From the NCBI GenBank assembly GCA_950295325.1, contig OX485803.1, positions 44,221,554 through 44,285,553 on the forward strand: DNA of 64,000 bases. The letters run 5' to 3'. Positions 1 through 15,861 of the stretch are shown piece after piece (position 1 is the first letter of the stretch; each line of letters starts with the position of its first letter). Both the position numbers and the translations under genes were made by a program. Origin of the DNA: Polytrichum commune. Taxonomy: Eukaryota; Streptophyta; Polytrichopsida; Polytrichales; Polytrichaceae. The notes under the pieces were generated by a model, which saw nothing but the letters and a program-made list of their open reading frames with translations, ran no database searches and was not told the origin of the DNA.

Positions 1-1587
1 AAGGTATTGACCCAAAGAAAATAAAAACAACATCAATGTTTTTGTACAATGATGTGTATATTGACCCAAACAATAAAGTCGAGTATCCAAAATTCCGCCT
101 ACTTTGTGATACCCATCAAGTACCAGCATTCAATTGGTGCTACATTTATGATACTCGTTGGATAAGTTCTCTGATACCATTATTGATATCGTGTATTGAT
201 ACCATGCACTTACTTATATATATCATTCCAACATCGCTTCACATGTTATAGATTTTTTTCATAAAGCGATTGAACACCAATATAATGGATGATTCATGCC
301 CACACAATTTTTATGCATATGACAATTGCAATACATTTTGTGGCAATCCCCACTACTACCACCTTGTGAAATGGTTTGGAAAACGAAGAATGATAAATTT
401 TGAACTCTATTACTTCAAAGGGAACATCTTGAGCAATATATTATATTATGGAAATTAGTGTGGACTTAGTGAGAATAAGAATTGGCATTCTCATCTAAGA
501 ATTCGTTGGTCAATCGTGAAGCCTCACGGGCCTATATATAGCACACAAGAAGTCACGCCCTTGTGTTGAAACTACAAGTTTCACTTTGTAGATGGTAAAT
601 TTGCATCTAAATGCAATTTAATGAAACTTGAATAAAACACGTGATTAATGTGAAATGAGTATTGAGTCCAAATTCAGGTTGTCGCCATTGTGAAGCTCAT
701 TTAAACACCTTAATTATCGTCAAGGTGAAAAATATTTTTCTTGTTACAATATCATATACCCCTCCCCCAAAATCATGTTGAATGTTGAACCTAGAAGTTC
801 TTATCATAATCTGAACATGTAGTCCAATTTATAAGTTTTCAAACAAGTGTCTTTATAGTGTGCTTTCTTAGGATGAGTTTCCATGTGGACTGCTCGCCCA
901 CTAGATTATAATGTGAATAAGAACAAACCCACCCAAATGTAGAGGGAATCTAGTCGGGTAGGTGCCAACTCTTGTCTTCTCATATCCGGACCCACCTACT
1001 AACCTCCTACTCCTAAAACCGGTCCTCAAAACCTTCGGTGACTGGCACTTTTAGGTTGAAGATTCTTTAGTGAACGTAGGGAAGTCTGGCGGTTTATGTC
1101 CACGGCCCTCCACATTCTAGCAAACCACCACAATGTGGTTGGATGGTGGCTTGCACTTCAGTACATGCGAACACCTCCAACCCATTATTTTCTAGAATCT
1201 AGTGGGCGGTTGGCCTACATAGACACACACCCTTAGATCCATATCCAATGACACACCACTCAAATGAGATATGTGGCCGATAGTTGGGCCCAATTACATA
1301 ATGTCCTTGGTCATTTCATGTTGGTGATCACATTCTCTTCTCAATGTTTTTTTTACCTCCCGTGAAACCGAATTCAATCGTTCGGAACATTTCGTTTCCT
1401 TCCTTTTTTTCATAAAGAACGTGATAACAAATTCCAAACATTTAATCAAGAATATTGGAAGATTTGTAGACTCCGGCTTCCATATCAGATACTTTGAAGC
1501 AACTTTTGTTTGAGATGCGTTAAACCTTCTTCAAGCCTAGTTAAATAAGCAAATACAAGGTAAAAGTAAATTTTTTTAAAAGGAAAA
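1..1587. other. Gene-free AT-rich spacer
   Basis: I see no coding region with splice logic or a recognisable protein motif here; the short open frames at 36-458 lack family features. Bases 1230-1265 resemble the dispersed repeat whose better copies lie at 20738-21060 and 50350-50662 (sharing the rule of a 'GGATC' block next to 'ACACACCACTCAAAT'), so the spacer is probably decayed repeat sequence. Confidence 0.5.
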
Positions 1588-2000
1588 CTACACCAAATAT
1601 GATATCTAGTGTCACCAATTCTCATTGTCTTGCTCAATACTAATTGTAAATTGGGGTGTAGCGTCACCAACACTAAATGGTACCCAACCATTATGTTCCA
1701 TTCCTTGTAATTTTTTGGGGGATTATAGGATTACAACGTTACTATTACTGTCACTTACCAAGTGATGTTTCATCCAAATTTCAATCATCCATGACAATAT
1801 TTTATCACATGTTGTTGATAAGAGAAGGTAGGACTTTGGCCAATGGATGAACTCATCCATCATCATCCACGACAATATTTGTTCACTTATTCATAAGAAG
1901 TGTCATCCGAAAAGTTACCATAAAATACCATATGCCACTAAATATCGTATTTCGTGCACTAAATTTAAGCTCTTGGGACATTCTAGGACATTCCAGCGTT
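1588..2000 (+). repeat. Degenerate copy of palindromic-terminus repeat (family G)
   Basis: The left end carries a CACTAAATAT/ATATTTAGTG-type palindrome in decayed form (1590-1612) and the right end a similar one (1934-1968). Internal landmarks such as 'GTCTTGCTCAATACTAATTG', a 'CATTCCTTGTAA' block and 'TCATAAGAAGTGTCAT' recur in the same order at 48352-48727 and, inverted, at 35208-35577. It is likely a non-autonomous inverted-repeat transposon (MITE) copy. Confidence 0.6.
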
Positions 2001-2079
2001 GGTTCCCTAAACGGAGAATACACTGTGCTCACAAAGCGCTGCATGAGCAATTCTTAACACTGCTCGGGAAGAACTGGCG

Positions 2080-2285
2080 GTTAGTTACCGATGAACCGGT
2101 TGAGTTTGAGAAATAACCGGTTGAAGTTCATCGAGACTTCAAAAGAATTACCAATCATTCTAGAGGAATTTATAGGAGGATATACCTCAAATGAATGTAA
2201 GCAAAACCAAAAGATGTCAACATGTAACTGGCTGGATTTAGAATCACTAGGATCTTGACCAACTATGTCCTAAAACTTCCCGGGC
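2080..2285 (+). repeat. Dispersed repeat with ACCGGTTG motifs (family F)
   Basis: The segment has several 'AACCGGTTGA' motifs followed by 'GGAATTTATAGGA' and 'AAAAGATGTCAAC'. The same order is found at 48900-49130 (same orientation) and on the minus strand at 15862-16055. At 1588-2285 and 48352-49130 it follows a family G copy, so the two parts may be pieces of one larger repeat. Confidence 0.6.
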
Positions 2286-2440
2286 ATTGATTCTTAACAA
2301 CCACTTTGACACCACAATGGTTGGTGAGGGTAATGGAAGCCCCGGACCAATGGAACTTGCACAATTTGTTGTCAAAACCCAATGCAATTCAAGCCTTTGC
2401 TTGTGCTATATGCTTGCACAACATAAACAAATAACCAACA

Positions 2441-3491
2441 TTGGGCAATTTGACGTGAATTTGAGCCCGTTAACCCTACCCTGCTTAAGAATCCTCTTGG
2501 TGCAAGGTGGGGTTTACTGCCCACCTTGCGGTGGGTGGGCTCTTGGCTTCCTACATGTTTTTATTATTATAGTTATTTTAAAATAGTATTAAAATAATTT
2601 GGTCAAGTAGAGAGAAGATTTCATAGCGGGAATCAAACTGCCCACCACTCCATTTAAAAATGGGTACCTCTCCAGTATCTCAATCAAACAACCAAACAAA
2701 CAAGCAAGCAAACAAGGAAGGGGAAGTACAAGACGCAAGCACACAAAGTGATGAAACAAAGGTTGTTATCGTAGCTTTGGAGCTGGTGAAAGTCCTTGCA
2801 TAATGCCAAGACCGAGATCGGTGGTGTGAAGGTTGAGATTAGGAGATCGATGTTTGCAAGGCAAGTGGTTGTATGCTTTTGCCCGTTGCCATGCTCCGAG
2901 CGTGTACGTTGGAGACACTGTCGTGAAGAACAATGCGATTTGCTCTTACGAAGACGAAAAGGTGCAAACTAAAAGATCGAATTAGACAAAGGAAACCCAC
3001 TATGAACCGATCGTAAAGAAATATACACACGAGGTTCCGAAAAGAGTAAATGAATGTATAGAATAATCACAAGGCGAGAGAGCTTTTGTGTGTGGCTCCG
3101 AATCACGGCTTGAGGCCGGTTAATCAATGAATTAACGGGGTGACAATATCGTGGAGAGGATTGACACCACCCCAATTATGATGTTGTTGTGAGGGTTGTG
3201 TGATTTTAACCTTCGATCGAATGTTTGCACCTAATGAGGTATGAGATGACCTTAAACTGCCGGGTGATAGTGGAGAGGTACTCGTTTACGAATGGAGTGG
3301 TTGGTGATTCTATTCCCGCTGTGAAATCTTCTCTCTACTTGATGGAAAAAAAACTGGTTAGGTAGGTAGGAAGCCAATAGTCCACACACCACAAGGTAGG
3401 CAATAAACCCCACCATGCATCAAGAGGATTTTTGAGCAGGGTAGGGCCAACATGCCCAAATTCACGTCGGATTGCCCGAGGTTGGCTATTT
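2441..3491. mobile_element. Element with long terminal inverted repeats (~225 bp arms)
   Basis: Bases 2441-2680 are matched in reverse complement by about 3262-3491: both arms carry 'GGGCAAT', 'GACGTGAATTTG', 'CCTACCCTGCT', 'AATCCTCTTG', 'GGTGGGGTTTA', 'TTGGCTTCCTAC', 'CAAGTAGAGAGAAGATTTCA' and 'CCACTCCATT' in order. Identity by eye is roughly 75-80%, with an indel in the right arm. The ~580 bp interior has no recognisable transposase. Long arms suit a non-autonomous Mutator-like or foldback element. I could not fix a target duplication, so the exact ends are uncertain. Confidence 0.7.
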
Positions 3492-4396
3492 TTTTATTGA
3501 TTTATTGCGCCTAACAACTTTATCTTGTGTAATCCCACTCTTCCATCGTTCATGAATGAGTTGAAGATGGACACCATGGCGAGTGCCATTCCAGATCCAA
3601 GATTCATGCCTAAACTCTTTATAACATTCAAATGAATATCGACCACTTTGCTCATGTGTTCAACTCAAACGACTTGACAACATGTTGCCGAAATATGAAC
3701 TACCAAAAACCCCAATAAATGGCCTGGTAAGGTAGGCAACCCGTTCTCAACCAATGAAGTAATTCAACATATCTACAATTTAGACATGACTAGAGAGAAA
3801 AATGCCTAATGTAAGAGAGATGGAAACATGAAGCAAATGTTTTTTAGAGTTGTTTTGCAATAACCAAATTGTTGTGAATTTTCTAATTGGATATTATCTT
3901 TGACCTAGACTTGTGCTATAGGCTACCCTCTTTATGATCACCGATCAATAACAAAACAAACGATGGTTGATTATCGGGAACAAAACTTGCTTGCAATCCA
4001 AACCAAGTGTCGCCTCAATCGCTGGCATCTGGCTAAGTTGGTCTCCGACCATAACACGTCATCACTAGTTACATATTGATGGTGGATGCACAAAAATAGG
4101 CTGGCCTAAGGTATGAAAACAAGGTGGTGGTTGGGGATTGGTCGGTTACTTGACCTCCCGGACCCATGAATGGACATGTAATGTTGTTTGTTGTTGTTTT
4201 ATTTTGTTGGGTGTTGTTGCTTTTGACATTGTTTGTTCTCAATTTAATTTAATTTTTCCTTCGACTTGGGCATGGAAATGTTTGGAAGGGGGGATGGGCC
4301 AAGTGGCGGAGGGGAGAAAGAAACTTGGGAGGAGGAGGCCCTAGTAGCTAGAGAAAATATCTGCTTTAGCAAGCACTAATTAAGTTACCCACACAG
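3492..4396. other. Spacer, nothing recognised
   Basis: No coding region, RNA gene or clear repeat could be supported. The 3' part leads into the GC-rich block upstream of the ROP gene. Confidence 0.4.
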
Positions 4397-7632
<3,236 letters not shown>

Positions 7633-9216
7633 TTATGACGCGACGTTCATGGCCTTACTCAGTTTTTGGAGTTGACCATGCATCCTGGCTTCCCGTCACC
7701 TCTCACTGCTTTCCTTACGCCTGAGCTGACATCCAGTAGTATAGGTTTCACTGGTGATCCTGTCGCAGCTTATCTGTGTCCACTGTTTTGTGGAAACAGG
7801 GATCACTTGAATTTGTAGTGTATTCTTTGCTCCTTTGAATTTGGTGATGGACATGGGGAGTGATTTTGTAGATGGTGCGTTGTGTGTCGTTGACCAGAGG
7901 GGCAACTGGATCACCCACAGTGGATTGGTCATCAGGTACCTAACGAACATCTTCTGGCAGCCAAAAGTGTGCTGCAGTAGGAAGCTTTGTAGACTCATCA
8001 GGCATTTACACTGGAAGCATCCCCATTTTAAAGCTTCTGCACCATCAGTTTTGTCTTCCATTCTTGGGGCCATTGTTTCTGTCTTCTTCCACAGTGGAAG
8101 TAGTTAGGTTATGAAAGTACTTGAAAACTTTCCTGGTGTGTATTGTTGGGTGTGCTTTACTACCTACCTACCTACTGGCTGCTGAAAGAGGCTCGCATTC
8201 TTTGTACACTTTGTATTCCTGTTCGTCTTTGCATTCTTGCCCCATAAACAAACGTATAGGTTTTGTTACTATCAATCACAAGCAAAGTGCGCATTGGTCT
8301 TGAATTTGGAAATCTCCACACTCAGTGGTTTTGCAACGTCTCTCCATTCCAGTGATTGCACTCATATACCAATGCAAGAAGTCTCTTGAGATGGCAAACA
8401 GTTATTATATCCTGAGCTTCGCATCTATTCTTGATCATTGATCTGACGACTTCCTGGTTCATCAGAAAGCGTTCATATTTTAGAGCATTCGTAAAGATTT
8501 GGCAAATCAGTAACTCGGGTACTACAGGCCGTCATAATTGTACATAGCCGTGATGTGCAATTCTCGTTTCTCTCATTCCTCTCGTTTATAAAACCCAATA
8601 GCGATGTTGGACTCAAAAGCTTCAATTTCAAAATATCCATGTTCTGCCGCCAATCCTCGCAGGTGCAAAGATTTCACGTGAGATGGGCAACGGTGGTGTG
8701 GAAAATGTTTCGAGAGGTCCATCGACATTTAATAAGCTATTCCGCATGTGCAGTATTTGAAAAGCTGTCAGGGCAGACAGAAGAGGGTAGGGACGTTGGG
8801 TGATAAAGCAAAAATTCTGGAGGGTCGTACCAGGGGCCTGGAGGTCAGGTTGTCCCATGAATACCACACATTCCTCTCTGCAAGGCCTCAAATGCATGGC
8901 TAGTACTAATGCGTAATTCACTGCATTCTGTTGCCCAATCCTTACTCAGCTCAGGCCATGTAAGCTGCTAAGGATTGAAGGGCTAATCTTCACCCCTCCT
9001 GTGTGTTACTTGGGTGCTCCTCTCTGTGCTCCCACTTCTCGTAGGTTATGAAACATGTGATTAGTGCGAGGTGATTAGCAAATCAAAATCGTGTCTGTGG
9101 CCGATGGCGTCATGAGTTTTGGAGGTCATATGAACGTTTTGTTCAATATCAAAGTGGACTTTCTTGTGCGCATTAAGTGGTTTTGTAGCTCCCCTCAATC
9201 AATTTGACTCTTGAGC
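7633..9216. other. 3' flank of the ROP gene; no further gene seen
   Basis: Bases after the stop probably include the 3' UTR; 'CCATAAAC' at 8242 is only a weak polyadenylation-like signal. Open frames at 7696-8107 (both strands) and 8555-8921 have no family features and are taken as chance. Confidence 0.4.
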
Positions 9217-9335
9217 CTAGAATGGTGAGCATATTTTGAGCACTTGGTCTAATCTCTTTCGAGCACATGTTTCTTTGGTGTCCGGTCTTGGATCCACACC
9301 TAACTACATACCCATCAAATATAGGTGTCTAGATT
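9217..9335 (-). repeat. Partial copy of dispersed repeat family E
   Basis: On the minus strand the order 'ACACCTATATTTGATGGGT', 'GTTAGGTGTGGATCCAAGA', 'GGACACCAAAGAAACATG', 'GACCAAGTGCTCAAAATA' matches the start of the better copies at 20738 and 50350. Only the first ~120 bp of the family are present. Confidence 0.6.
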
Positions 9336-9364
9336 ATTGCTATGTTTGAATTATGCACATCTAC

Positions 9365-10258
9365 CTTGCACTCGAGCTCGAACTTTGAACTTAATTTTTG
9401 GGAATTTCATACTCTTGGATTATTGAGAGCTTGACAAGTCTTCTAGCTGTCACTAGCTTGAGGAGGTGTAAAGTGGTTGATGTTCAAACTTTGCACATCA
9501 GCCACGGTGTCGAGTTGGGAACTTGAACTTGCAATTTCTGGGACTTGGGTACGTGAGTACTTGGGTACCTTCATCTCAAACTATTGAGAGCTTGACCAAT
9601 CTTCAAGCTCTCCATAGTTTGAACAAGTGTAATTGGCCATGTTCAAAGGGAGAGATCAAGGGGGGAATGATGCTAAACAAAGGATCAATCATGTGTCAAG
9701 TCAATGGAGCATTTATGACAAGCCAAAGAATTCTTGGGAAGTCCATTGGTATGGGGTCCACAAATTGTGAGCTTGAGCTCGAGACAATTCCTAAGCTAGC
9801 TTAGGGAGGTAGCTTAGGGTTTTGACCAAGAGCTTGTTGTAGTCATTGTCACATAGAATCCATCGAGACGCTAGCTAAGCGTTGTAGCCCAATCAAAAAA
9901 GTTCAAGCTCCCAAATTGAGACTTGTGTTTAAAGTGGAATTGGGTGAACAAGTATGTGTAGGGGGCTCCCCGCCAAAGAGAAGACTCTTTTCTTTGAGTT
10001 CTCAACTCGAGTTCTAGTATAAATGTTTGTATTTAATTTCATTACATTTTTCAAACTTGGGTATCATAGGGAAGCTAGGATGTTTAGGGTATGCATAAAC
10101 CCATGGACAGTAGGTTCAACCTTAATGCATATGGAATTGGACCTTTTATTCTTGTTGCAATGGTTTTTGATCCTCATCTAGGAATGGCCCTATAAACAAC
10201 TCAAGAATGTCACGTTGGGAAATGGTGCAGACTTGTCACTAATTTGTCATTACATTCA
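9365..10258 (+). repeat. Decayed repeat, possibly the 3' end of an LTR retrotransposon
   Basis: Two imperfect direct copies of a block (about 9365-9500 and 9500-9640, each with 'TATTGAGAGCTTGAC(A/C)A(A/G)TCTTC' style text) precede a purine-rich tract at 9649-9668 that runs straight into 'TGATG', the arrangement of a polypurine tract followed by a 3' LTR. No second LTR and no gag/pol frame was found, so this is a tentative call. Confidence 0.3.
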
Positions 10259-10467
10259 TGTCCTTCTATATTATTTCTGATGAACATATGTGGGTGGTTG
10301 CAGAGTTTGATGTTACTAATGTCCACGGGTTTTCACCAATAGCCATGCAAAGATATCTCCAACAACAATTCGTGGAAAAGGTTGTCAATAGAGGTTGTGT
10401 GAGTTGTTTCTCGTATTTGCTTGACCCAGAAGTATGTATCCATGCATAAATTATGTATTTGAGCTAC

Positions 10468-11200
10468 ATACTTCCATTTTGAGCTATTTGTATAAAAATC
10501 GACCCTCTATAAAATCTCCCCATTTTCTTGAAACACCTTCTTCTTCTTCCTTCCTTCCCTTTTTTTTTTTTTTTTTTTTTTTTTTTGGGATCAGTTGAAT
10601 ACCTTAGCCTTAGCTTCAAGTACAAAATTGTGGGCACCTTGGGATACAAAAAGAGAGAGTATGTTAATCATCAATGTGACACGTGAGTAATAGGTTTGTT
10701 TCTTCTTCATAAGAGATGTTGTACTAAATAAGTTTCAAACCCATAATTGATAAATATATTGATAAATAAGTCTTGGTGAGGCTCGTAGAAATTGTATATA
10801 CCTATAGGTTGTACATTGAGCCCCTTTGTCCTTTGAGGTTTACATGGAACGTTAAAGTGGCCCTATTTGAGACTTGACATGCACAAAAATGTTTGTTTGG
10901 ATTGAATGTTCCATTTTGAGCTAATTGTCTCTAAATCAATTCATCACACTTTTCCTAATTGGTTGAACACCTTAACATAATTAAAAATTCAAGTTCAAAG
11001 ACATGATATGGCTGCATTTATATGCATACATTAAGTGACTTAATATTTTATTTTATTTTATTTTTTGAGATAAGATATTGCACTAAGTAAAGTTTGAAAC
11101 CCACATATATAAATCACATGATTAGGACTTGTAGAAATGATGTTGTAGACTAGTCTTGCAATGTGCCTTTAGAATTTTAAGGAACCCTCAAACCACCATG
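10468..11200 (+). repeat. Direct duplication (~0.4 kb units)
   Basis: Unit 1 (about 10468-10830) and unit 2 (about 10905-11190) share, in order, 'CATTTTGAGCTA', 'GTTGAAcACCTTA', 'TGTTAATCAT/ACATTAAGTGAC', 'ACTAAATAAGTTTCAAACCCA' versus 'ACTAAGTAAAGTTTGAAACC' and a 'TTGTAGAAAT' type block. A poly(T) run of about 28 bases (10559-10586) lies in unit 1 only. Divergence is considerable, so the duplication is old. Confidence 0.5.
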
Positions 11201-12566
11201 AGGTCCCCCTTGGGACTTTATGTTTCTATAAGGTCAAAGCACCCAATTCCATTGACAACCCAATTCTGACATTTATCTTTTGTCCCAAAGTGAGGCCTAC
11301 GTATTTCAAAATGCATACCAATGATATTATTCTAAAGGTTAAAGTTGCAAATCTTGGTTGCGAGAGAGACACAAAACCACTTTTAGCAATGTCCATTTTG
11401 GAATGTTTTGGGTAGTCACTTTAGATCTCAAAGAAACCTTGACTTTGATCAACAACATCTAAATTACATGGTGTTGACGTTTTCATGTTTGGTCTTGGTG
11501 TGGGTCCTCCTCCTTGGCCCTCTCCTAATCTTGGAACATTAAGACTTGTTGAAGTTGTAGTTGTATTGAATTTTATCAAAGAGAAATCATCATTTCACTC
11601 AGAAGTAAGAATAAAAATGTCATGAACATAATTGCATTAACCTCATCACATATTTTCTATATTGTTGATTTGTTGATTTATTTATTATTTTTGAGAAGCT
11701 TCAAGCGGCTTAAAGGGTTTCATGTGGGCAAAGTGTTTATTATGAATGGTATTACTTACTCCATTTTTCATCACCTATAATGATCTTGCATCTCTTTAGA
11801 ACTTTCTACACATGAGATTGGCACTTTTGCATATGTTCGTGTTTTTAGAAGCTGATCTAGTTTTGGATTTTTACTTCCTATATACACATGACAAATAACA
11901 AGTTGCCCGCTTGGGAGAACAAAAGATATAAAATTATGTCAAAGAAGAAAACCTACAAAATTCCACCCAAAGTCCGCATTAAATTGACACCATATATGAA
12001 AAAAATCACCCCCACCTTTTCCAACTTCGGGGTAAAGCACTTCTCAAATGTATGCATCTATTTAAAGAATGACAATATTGTAGAAATATGTCCATTTTGA
12101 TATTATTTGATTGAAGTAAGTGGTGTTGAGAAGGTCAAAAAACTTATGAATTCAATACCAAATGTTAATACACCATTATAAAGTTTTGTTGATATTTTTG
12201 TTGATATCCTAAAATTATCAGAAAATTCAAATAAATATACTCTTTACTTTATTAATGAACAACTAGTTTGGATGAAGTATTTAAAAACTAAAAAACCTTG
12301 TTGAATGGTTTTACCTAACATTACTTGATTATTTAGCAAGAGTTAGTAGAAATGGAAAGGGGTCTACGGTTGACAACGCTTTCTAAGTTCCTATATTTTG
12401 ATGTGTAGTTTTGAGCCTAAAATTAATAGATACAACAATGGTTGTATATTATAAAACTTGACTCCCTTGTTTTTTCTTGCTTTAACTTTAACATTCTATT
12501 GAGGTAATACTTTTATATTACTTTTATGTTTTGAAGTACTTTTGCTTTTTTGTCGCATTTGGATCA
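11200..12566. other. Spacer, nothing recognised
   Basis: AT-rich sequence with TTTTA-type runs near 11045-11070 at its left edge. The only open frame of note (11888-12100, 70 codons, Lys-rich) has no recognisable motif. Confidence 0.4.
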
Positions 12567-12575
12567 TATATATAA
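12567..12575 (+). promoter_or_regulatory. Candidate TATA box of the cysteine protease gene
   Basis: TATATATAA stands 159 bases upstream of the protease ATG, a plausible distance for a plant TATA box plus leader. The surrounding DNA is AT-rich, so the match could be chance. Confidence 0.35.
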
Positions 12576-12733
12576 CTCAAACTGACCATACTTAGTTTCA
12601 ACCTGCTCTAGTCTTCATACTACAGTTTGTTAAATACTACAACACTCAAAATTAAACGTGAAATTAATCCAAGAAGAAATCCATGTCACTATAATATACA
12701 TATTGTGGACATGCATGCAATAAACTTGTTGTA

Positions 12734-14466
12734 ATGGGTAGAAGCAGTTTGATCCTAGTTTTGCTAGTGCTGACACTAAGTTTGTCGTTGGTGAGTTCCC
12801 ATGCTCCGCATTCTTCACATGTGGAGTTTGTTAATCCGATCGATCTTGAATCGGAAAAAGGTCTGTCAATGTTGTTTGGAGCATGGACGAAGGTCCACAA
12901 CAAGAACTACAGCAACCACGACGAGAAGTCATTGAAATATTCAACCTTCAAAGAGAATGTGCAATTCATCAATGCGCACAACAAGAAAAACCATTCATTG
13001 AAGCTGGGCCTCAACAAGTTCACCGATCTGTCGACTGAAGAATACCGTGCTCAGTATTTGCGACTCAAAAACCCCCAAGGTGGTGTGATTCATGTGTTAC
13101 TTAGATAATAACAATTGTCAAGTTGGAGATAATTCTGGACTCATAATATGCTATTATACACATCACTATTATACATAATGTTGGAGGAAAGAAGTGAGGG
13201 GATAGAGAGAAGCTAACCAGTACATTTGAATGCGTTACACACAATTTGTATTATAGTATCATAAATTAAGTAACATACTGTAAATATCAACAGAAATCCC
13301 AACCTTTAGTAGATTAGGAAGCCCACAGTCGTAAATTTTTGGGGTTAGTATACATCATACAGCTTCCATTGATTGATTTGTAAGGTTATTCTAGACTCAC
13401 AATTGCACCAATTTTCATACTGATGGATTTGTTTTGGTATTCTCTACCATAGATTGACATCGATAGTTTGGAGATGTTGTACTGGTAACTAAATCCAAAG
13501 ACATAATCGTGGTATCCGTGTGTTGTAATCGCAGCCGGAGTTGCCGTCTCAAGGGAACAACTTGACACAGTTTACCAACGGGGCCTTGACGGTGAATTCA
13601 TCTCAAACTACAATCGATACGAAAACGTGAATCCACCTCCCGCCGTCGACTGGCGACTTGCCGGAGTCGTGACCCCCGTGAAAGATCAAGGCGCTTGCGG
13701 AAGTTGTTGGGCGTTTTCCGCTGCGGCAAACATCGAATGCATCAACGCGATTATCACGGGAACGCTAGTTTCCGTTTCCGAGCAACAACTGGTAGATTGC
13801 GATCGGTCCCCGAATGTGAACCAAGGTTGTAACGGTGGAGTGCAAGATTTGGCGCTTTCGTATGTCCGCGACAACGGTGGAATTGCGAGGGAAGACGACT
13901 ACCCATACATTGGTGGCGATGGAATCTCCTCCTCCTCCTCCACCTCCTCCACCTCATGTGTGAATTTGAAACGGTCGGTGACAATTGATGGGGTTTTGCA
14001 TGTTCCACATGCAAATGAGACCGCGTTGCTACAATCCGTTGCGAGCCAACCGGTTGGTGTTTCCATCGACTTTTCGAGCAAGTACTTCCAGAATTATAGG
14101 GGCGGTGTGGTCACCCTCGATTTGTTGGGAGCCGATTGTGGGAAAGGGGATTTGAACCACGCCGTCACCGTAATTGGGTATGGGTCGTCCAAGGATCTGG
14201 ACTATTGGATCATCAAAAATTCTTGGGGCGATGGGTGGGGTGAAGGAGGCTATTTTCGCCTACAACGGAACACAGGCGTTGCTCATGGTGTTTGCGGAGT
14301 GAATAGGTTTGGCCAATACGCGGTGAAAAATTGGAGTGTGATACCTGACTACAATTCGATAATTGCTCAAAGGAGCTCCACTTCGGCATCCGTCCCGTCC
14401 AAAATGGTGATGGTATGGTGGATGGCTTGCAACATCCTCATGTCTATAATTCTGTTGCACTTTTGA
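12734..14466 (+). CDS. Papain-like cysteine protease (C1A) preproprotein, 2 exons
   Basis: Exons 12734-13079 and 13535-14466 join in frame (split GCC codon) to give 425 residues. Domains: signal peptide with a hydrophobic Leu/Val core (1-23); I29 pro-inhibitor (about 45-115; ends with the [13 protein letters not shown] signature that keeps the zymogen inactive); mature peptidase from about PAVDWR (151). The oxyanion Gln lies in [13 protein letters not shown] (Gln167), catalytic Cys173, His324 in [11 protein letters not shown] and Asn344 in [11 protein letters not shown], so the enzyme looks intact. It should enter the secretory pathway and act in vacuole or apoplast. There is no granulin domain and no KDEL tail. 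Oddities: a Ser/Thr run (247-256) coded by a TCC-rich microsatellite, and a hydrophobic C-terminal tail after a Ser-rich linker, resembling a GPI signal or membrane anchor. Confidence 0.95.
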
Positions 14467-14499
14467 ATGTTAATTATCCTGAATCAACAATGTTAGAGG

Positions 14500-15480
14500 A
14501 TTACTCTTATGAATCATTACAAGTGTGGGCAATGAAACCTGGGGTGGCAATAGTCCGTAGCACCCACAATGGCCAACGTCTTTAGAACATGGCTCGGAGA
14601 TGCTCAACCATCTCAAAAAGCACTACCTATTCTAAAATTGTCGTTTTTCCCACTGTATAGTAAGTATTGTAAATGTTAGAATTTATTTTCTAAATGGTAA
14701 ACTGTCTTACAAGTGAAATCAAACCTAAGGGTCTGGATATTGAGCTTTGCGTTGGAGAGATTGCTTCTAGGCAGTTTTAAAACCGATATTTGAAATTGAG
14801 AACCTATTCTAAATCAGACACAAAAGGTTCCAACGTGAGTACGACTTGTGACGAATTACTTTTTGTTTCGGACCACACACACCCTGCCGTAGGTGGGAGT
14901 GAATTTCCGGACTCAGTTCCCAGTCTGTGACCTGCTTCTAAGTGTTCGGATTATGTATGCTTGTTGAGCACTAATTCTTCTTCCTGCACCATTGTTGTTG
15001 AGTGGCTCATGCGGTGGCGATTTCATTTTCATGGTAGTCGACCCTTGAGAAACAAAAAACTTCTGGTTGTTTTGTAACGATCTGTGTATGAACGTACCGA
15101 ATTTCTTGCATGTTTTTTGAAGAAATAGATCTCATAGCAAAGGATAGTTGAAACAATTAATGGTTCAAACTGCGAGATTTCAACACCGATTGACACCTGG
15201 GTGGCACCTATCTGTAGCAACTGCACGGGGGTCAACGTCTTGAGAATTTGATCTAAACCATGTTGCTAAAACATTTAAACGACTTACTACCGGTTTGAGT
15301 CTCCTTTCATATTAGACTATATGTTTTTAGAGATATTTTAGAAATTGTTTTAGAAGAGAAAATGTATACCTAGGGTCTAGATTGTGATTCTTGGTTATCA
15401 AAAATTGCTTCCAAAACAATTTAAAAAAGGATATATGAATGTGCAAGCCTTGTCTAATAAGACAAAAAATTAGTACTTGC
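14500..15480 (+). repeat. Degenerate dispersed repeat flanking the protease gene
   Basis: Bases 14540-14830 and 15180-15480 are related to each other and to 18280-18480 plus 18600-18630: they share 'CACCTGGGTGGCA'-like text, a 'CCTA(A/G)GG(G/A)(T)CTGGA/TAGAT' block, 'TTGCTTCTA/TTGCTTCCA' and 'TTTTAAAA' before a 'GAA(T)...CC(T)TGTCTAATAAGACA'-like end. Matching is patchy, so family and boundaries are uncertain. No gene was recognised in this flank. Confidence 0.4.
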
Positions 15481-15861
15481 GAATTCCTCACTTTGCATGC
15501 AAGTGAGGGTGGATGTCATCTTGCTCTCACAACAAGACATTCAAACCGTTTATAAGATATAACCAATCTGCTCATGGACATGTAAACTGAAGGTTATGGA
15601 TTAGATTACCAACAAGAGGAGAGTGGCTGATGAGTTGGAGTGGCAAGTCATCCACCTATTCGAGTTGGTGTTTATTAATCACAAGCAATCAACTCAAGAA
15701 CAAAATCCTAAGAATTATGAATGATTAGTGACACCTCCATGGATGCAAAATTGGGACAAATTTGGATAACCCCTTAGCTCTTGGATGAACAATTGGTTGT
15801 GGATAGAATGTTTAGTGCGACATGGGTAAAAAAACACAAGATGAGAGCAGTGTCTGGGGAG

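Noticed and set aside
7696-8107. Frames of 125 (-) and 90 (+) codons after the ROP stop
   Set aside because: They mirror each other across the likely ROP 3' UTR and have no recognisable protein features.
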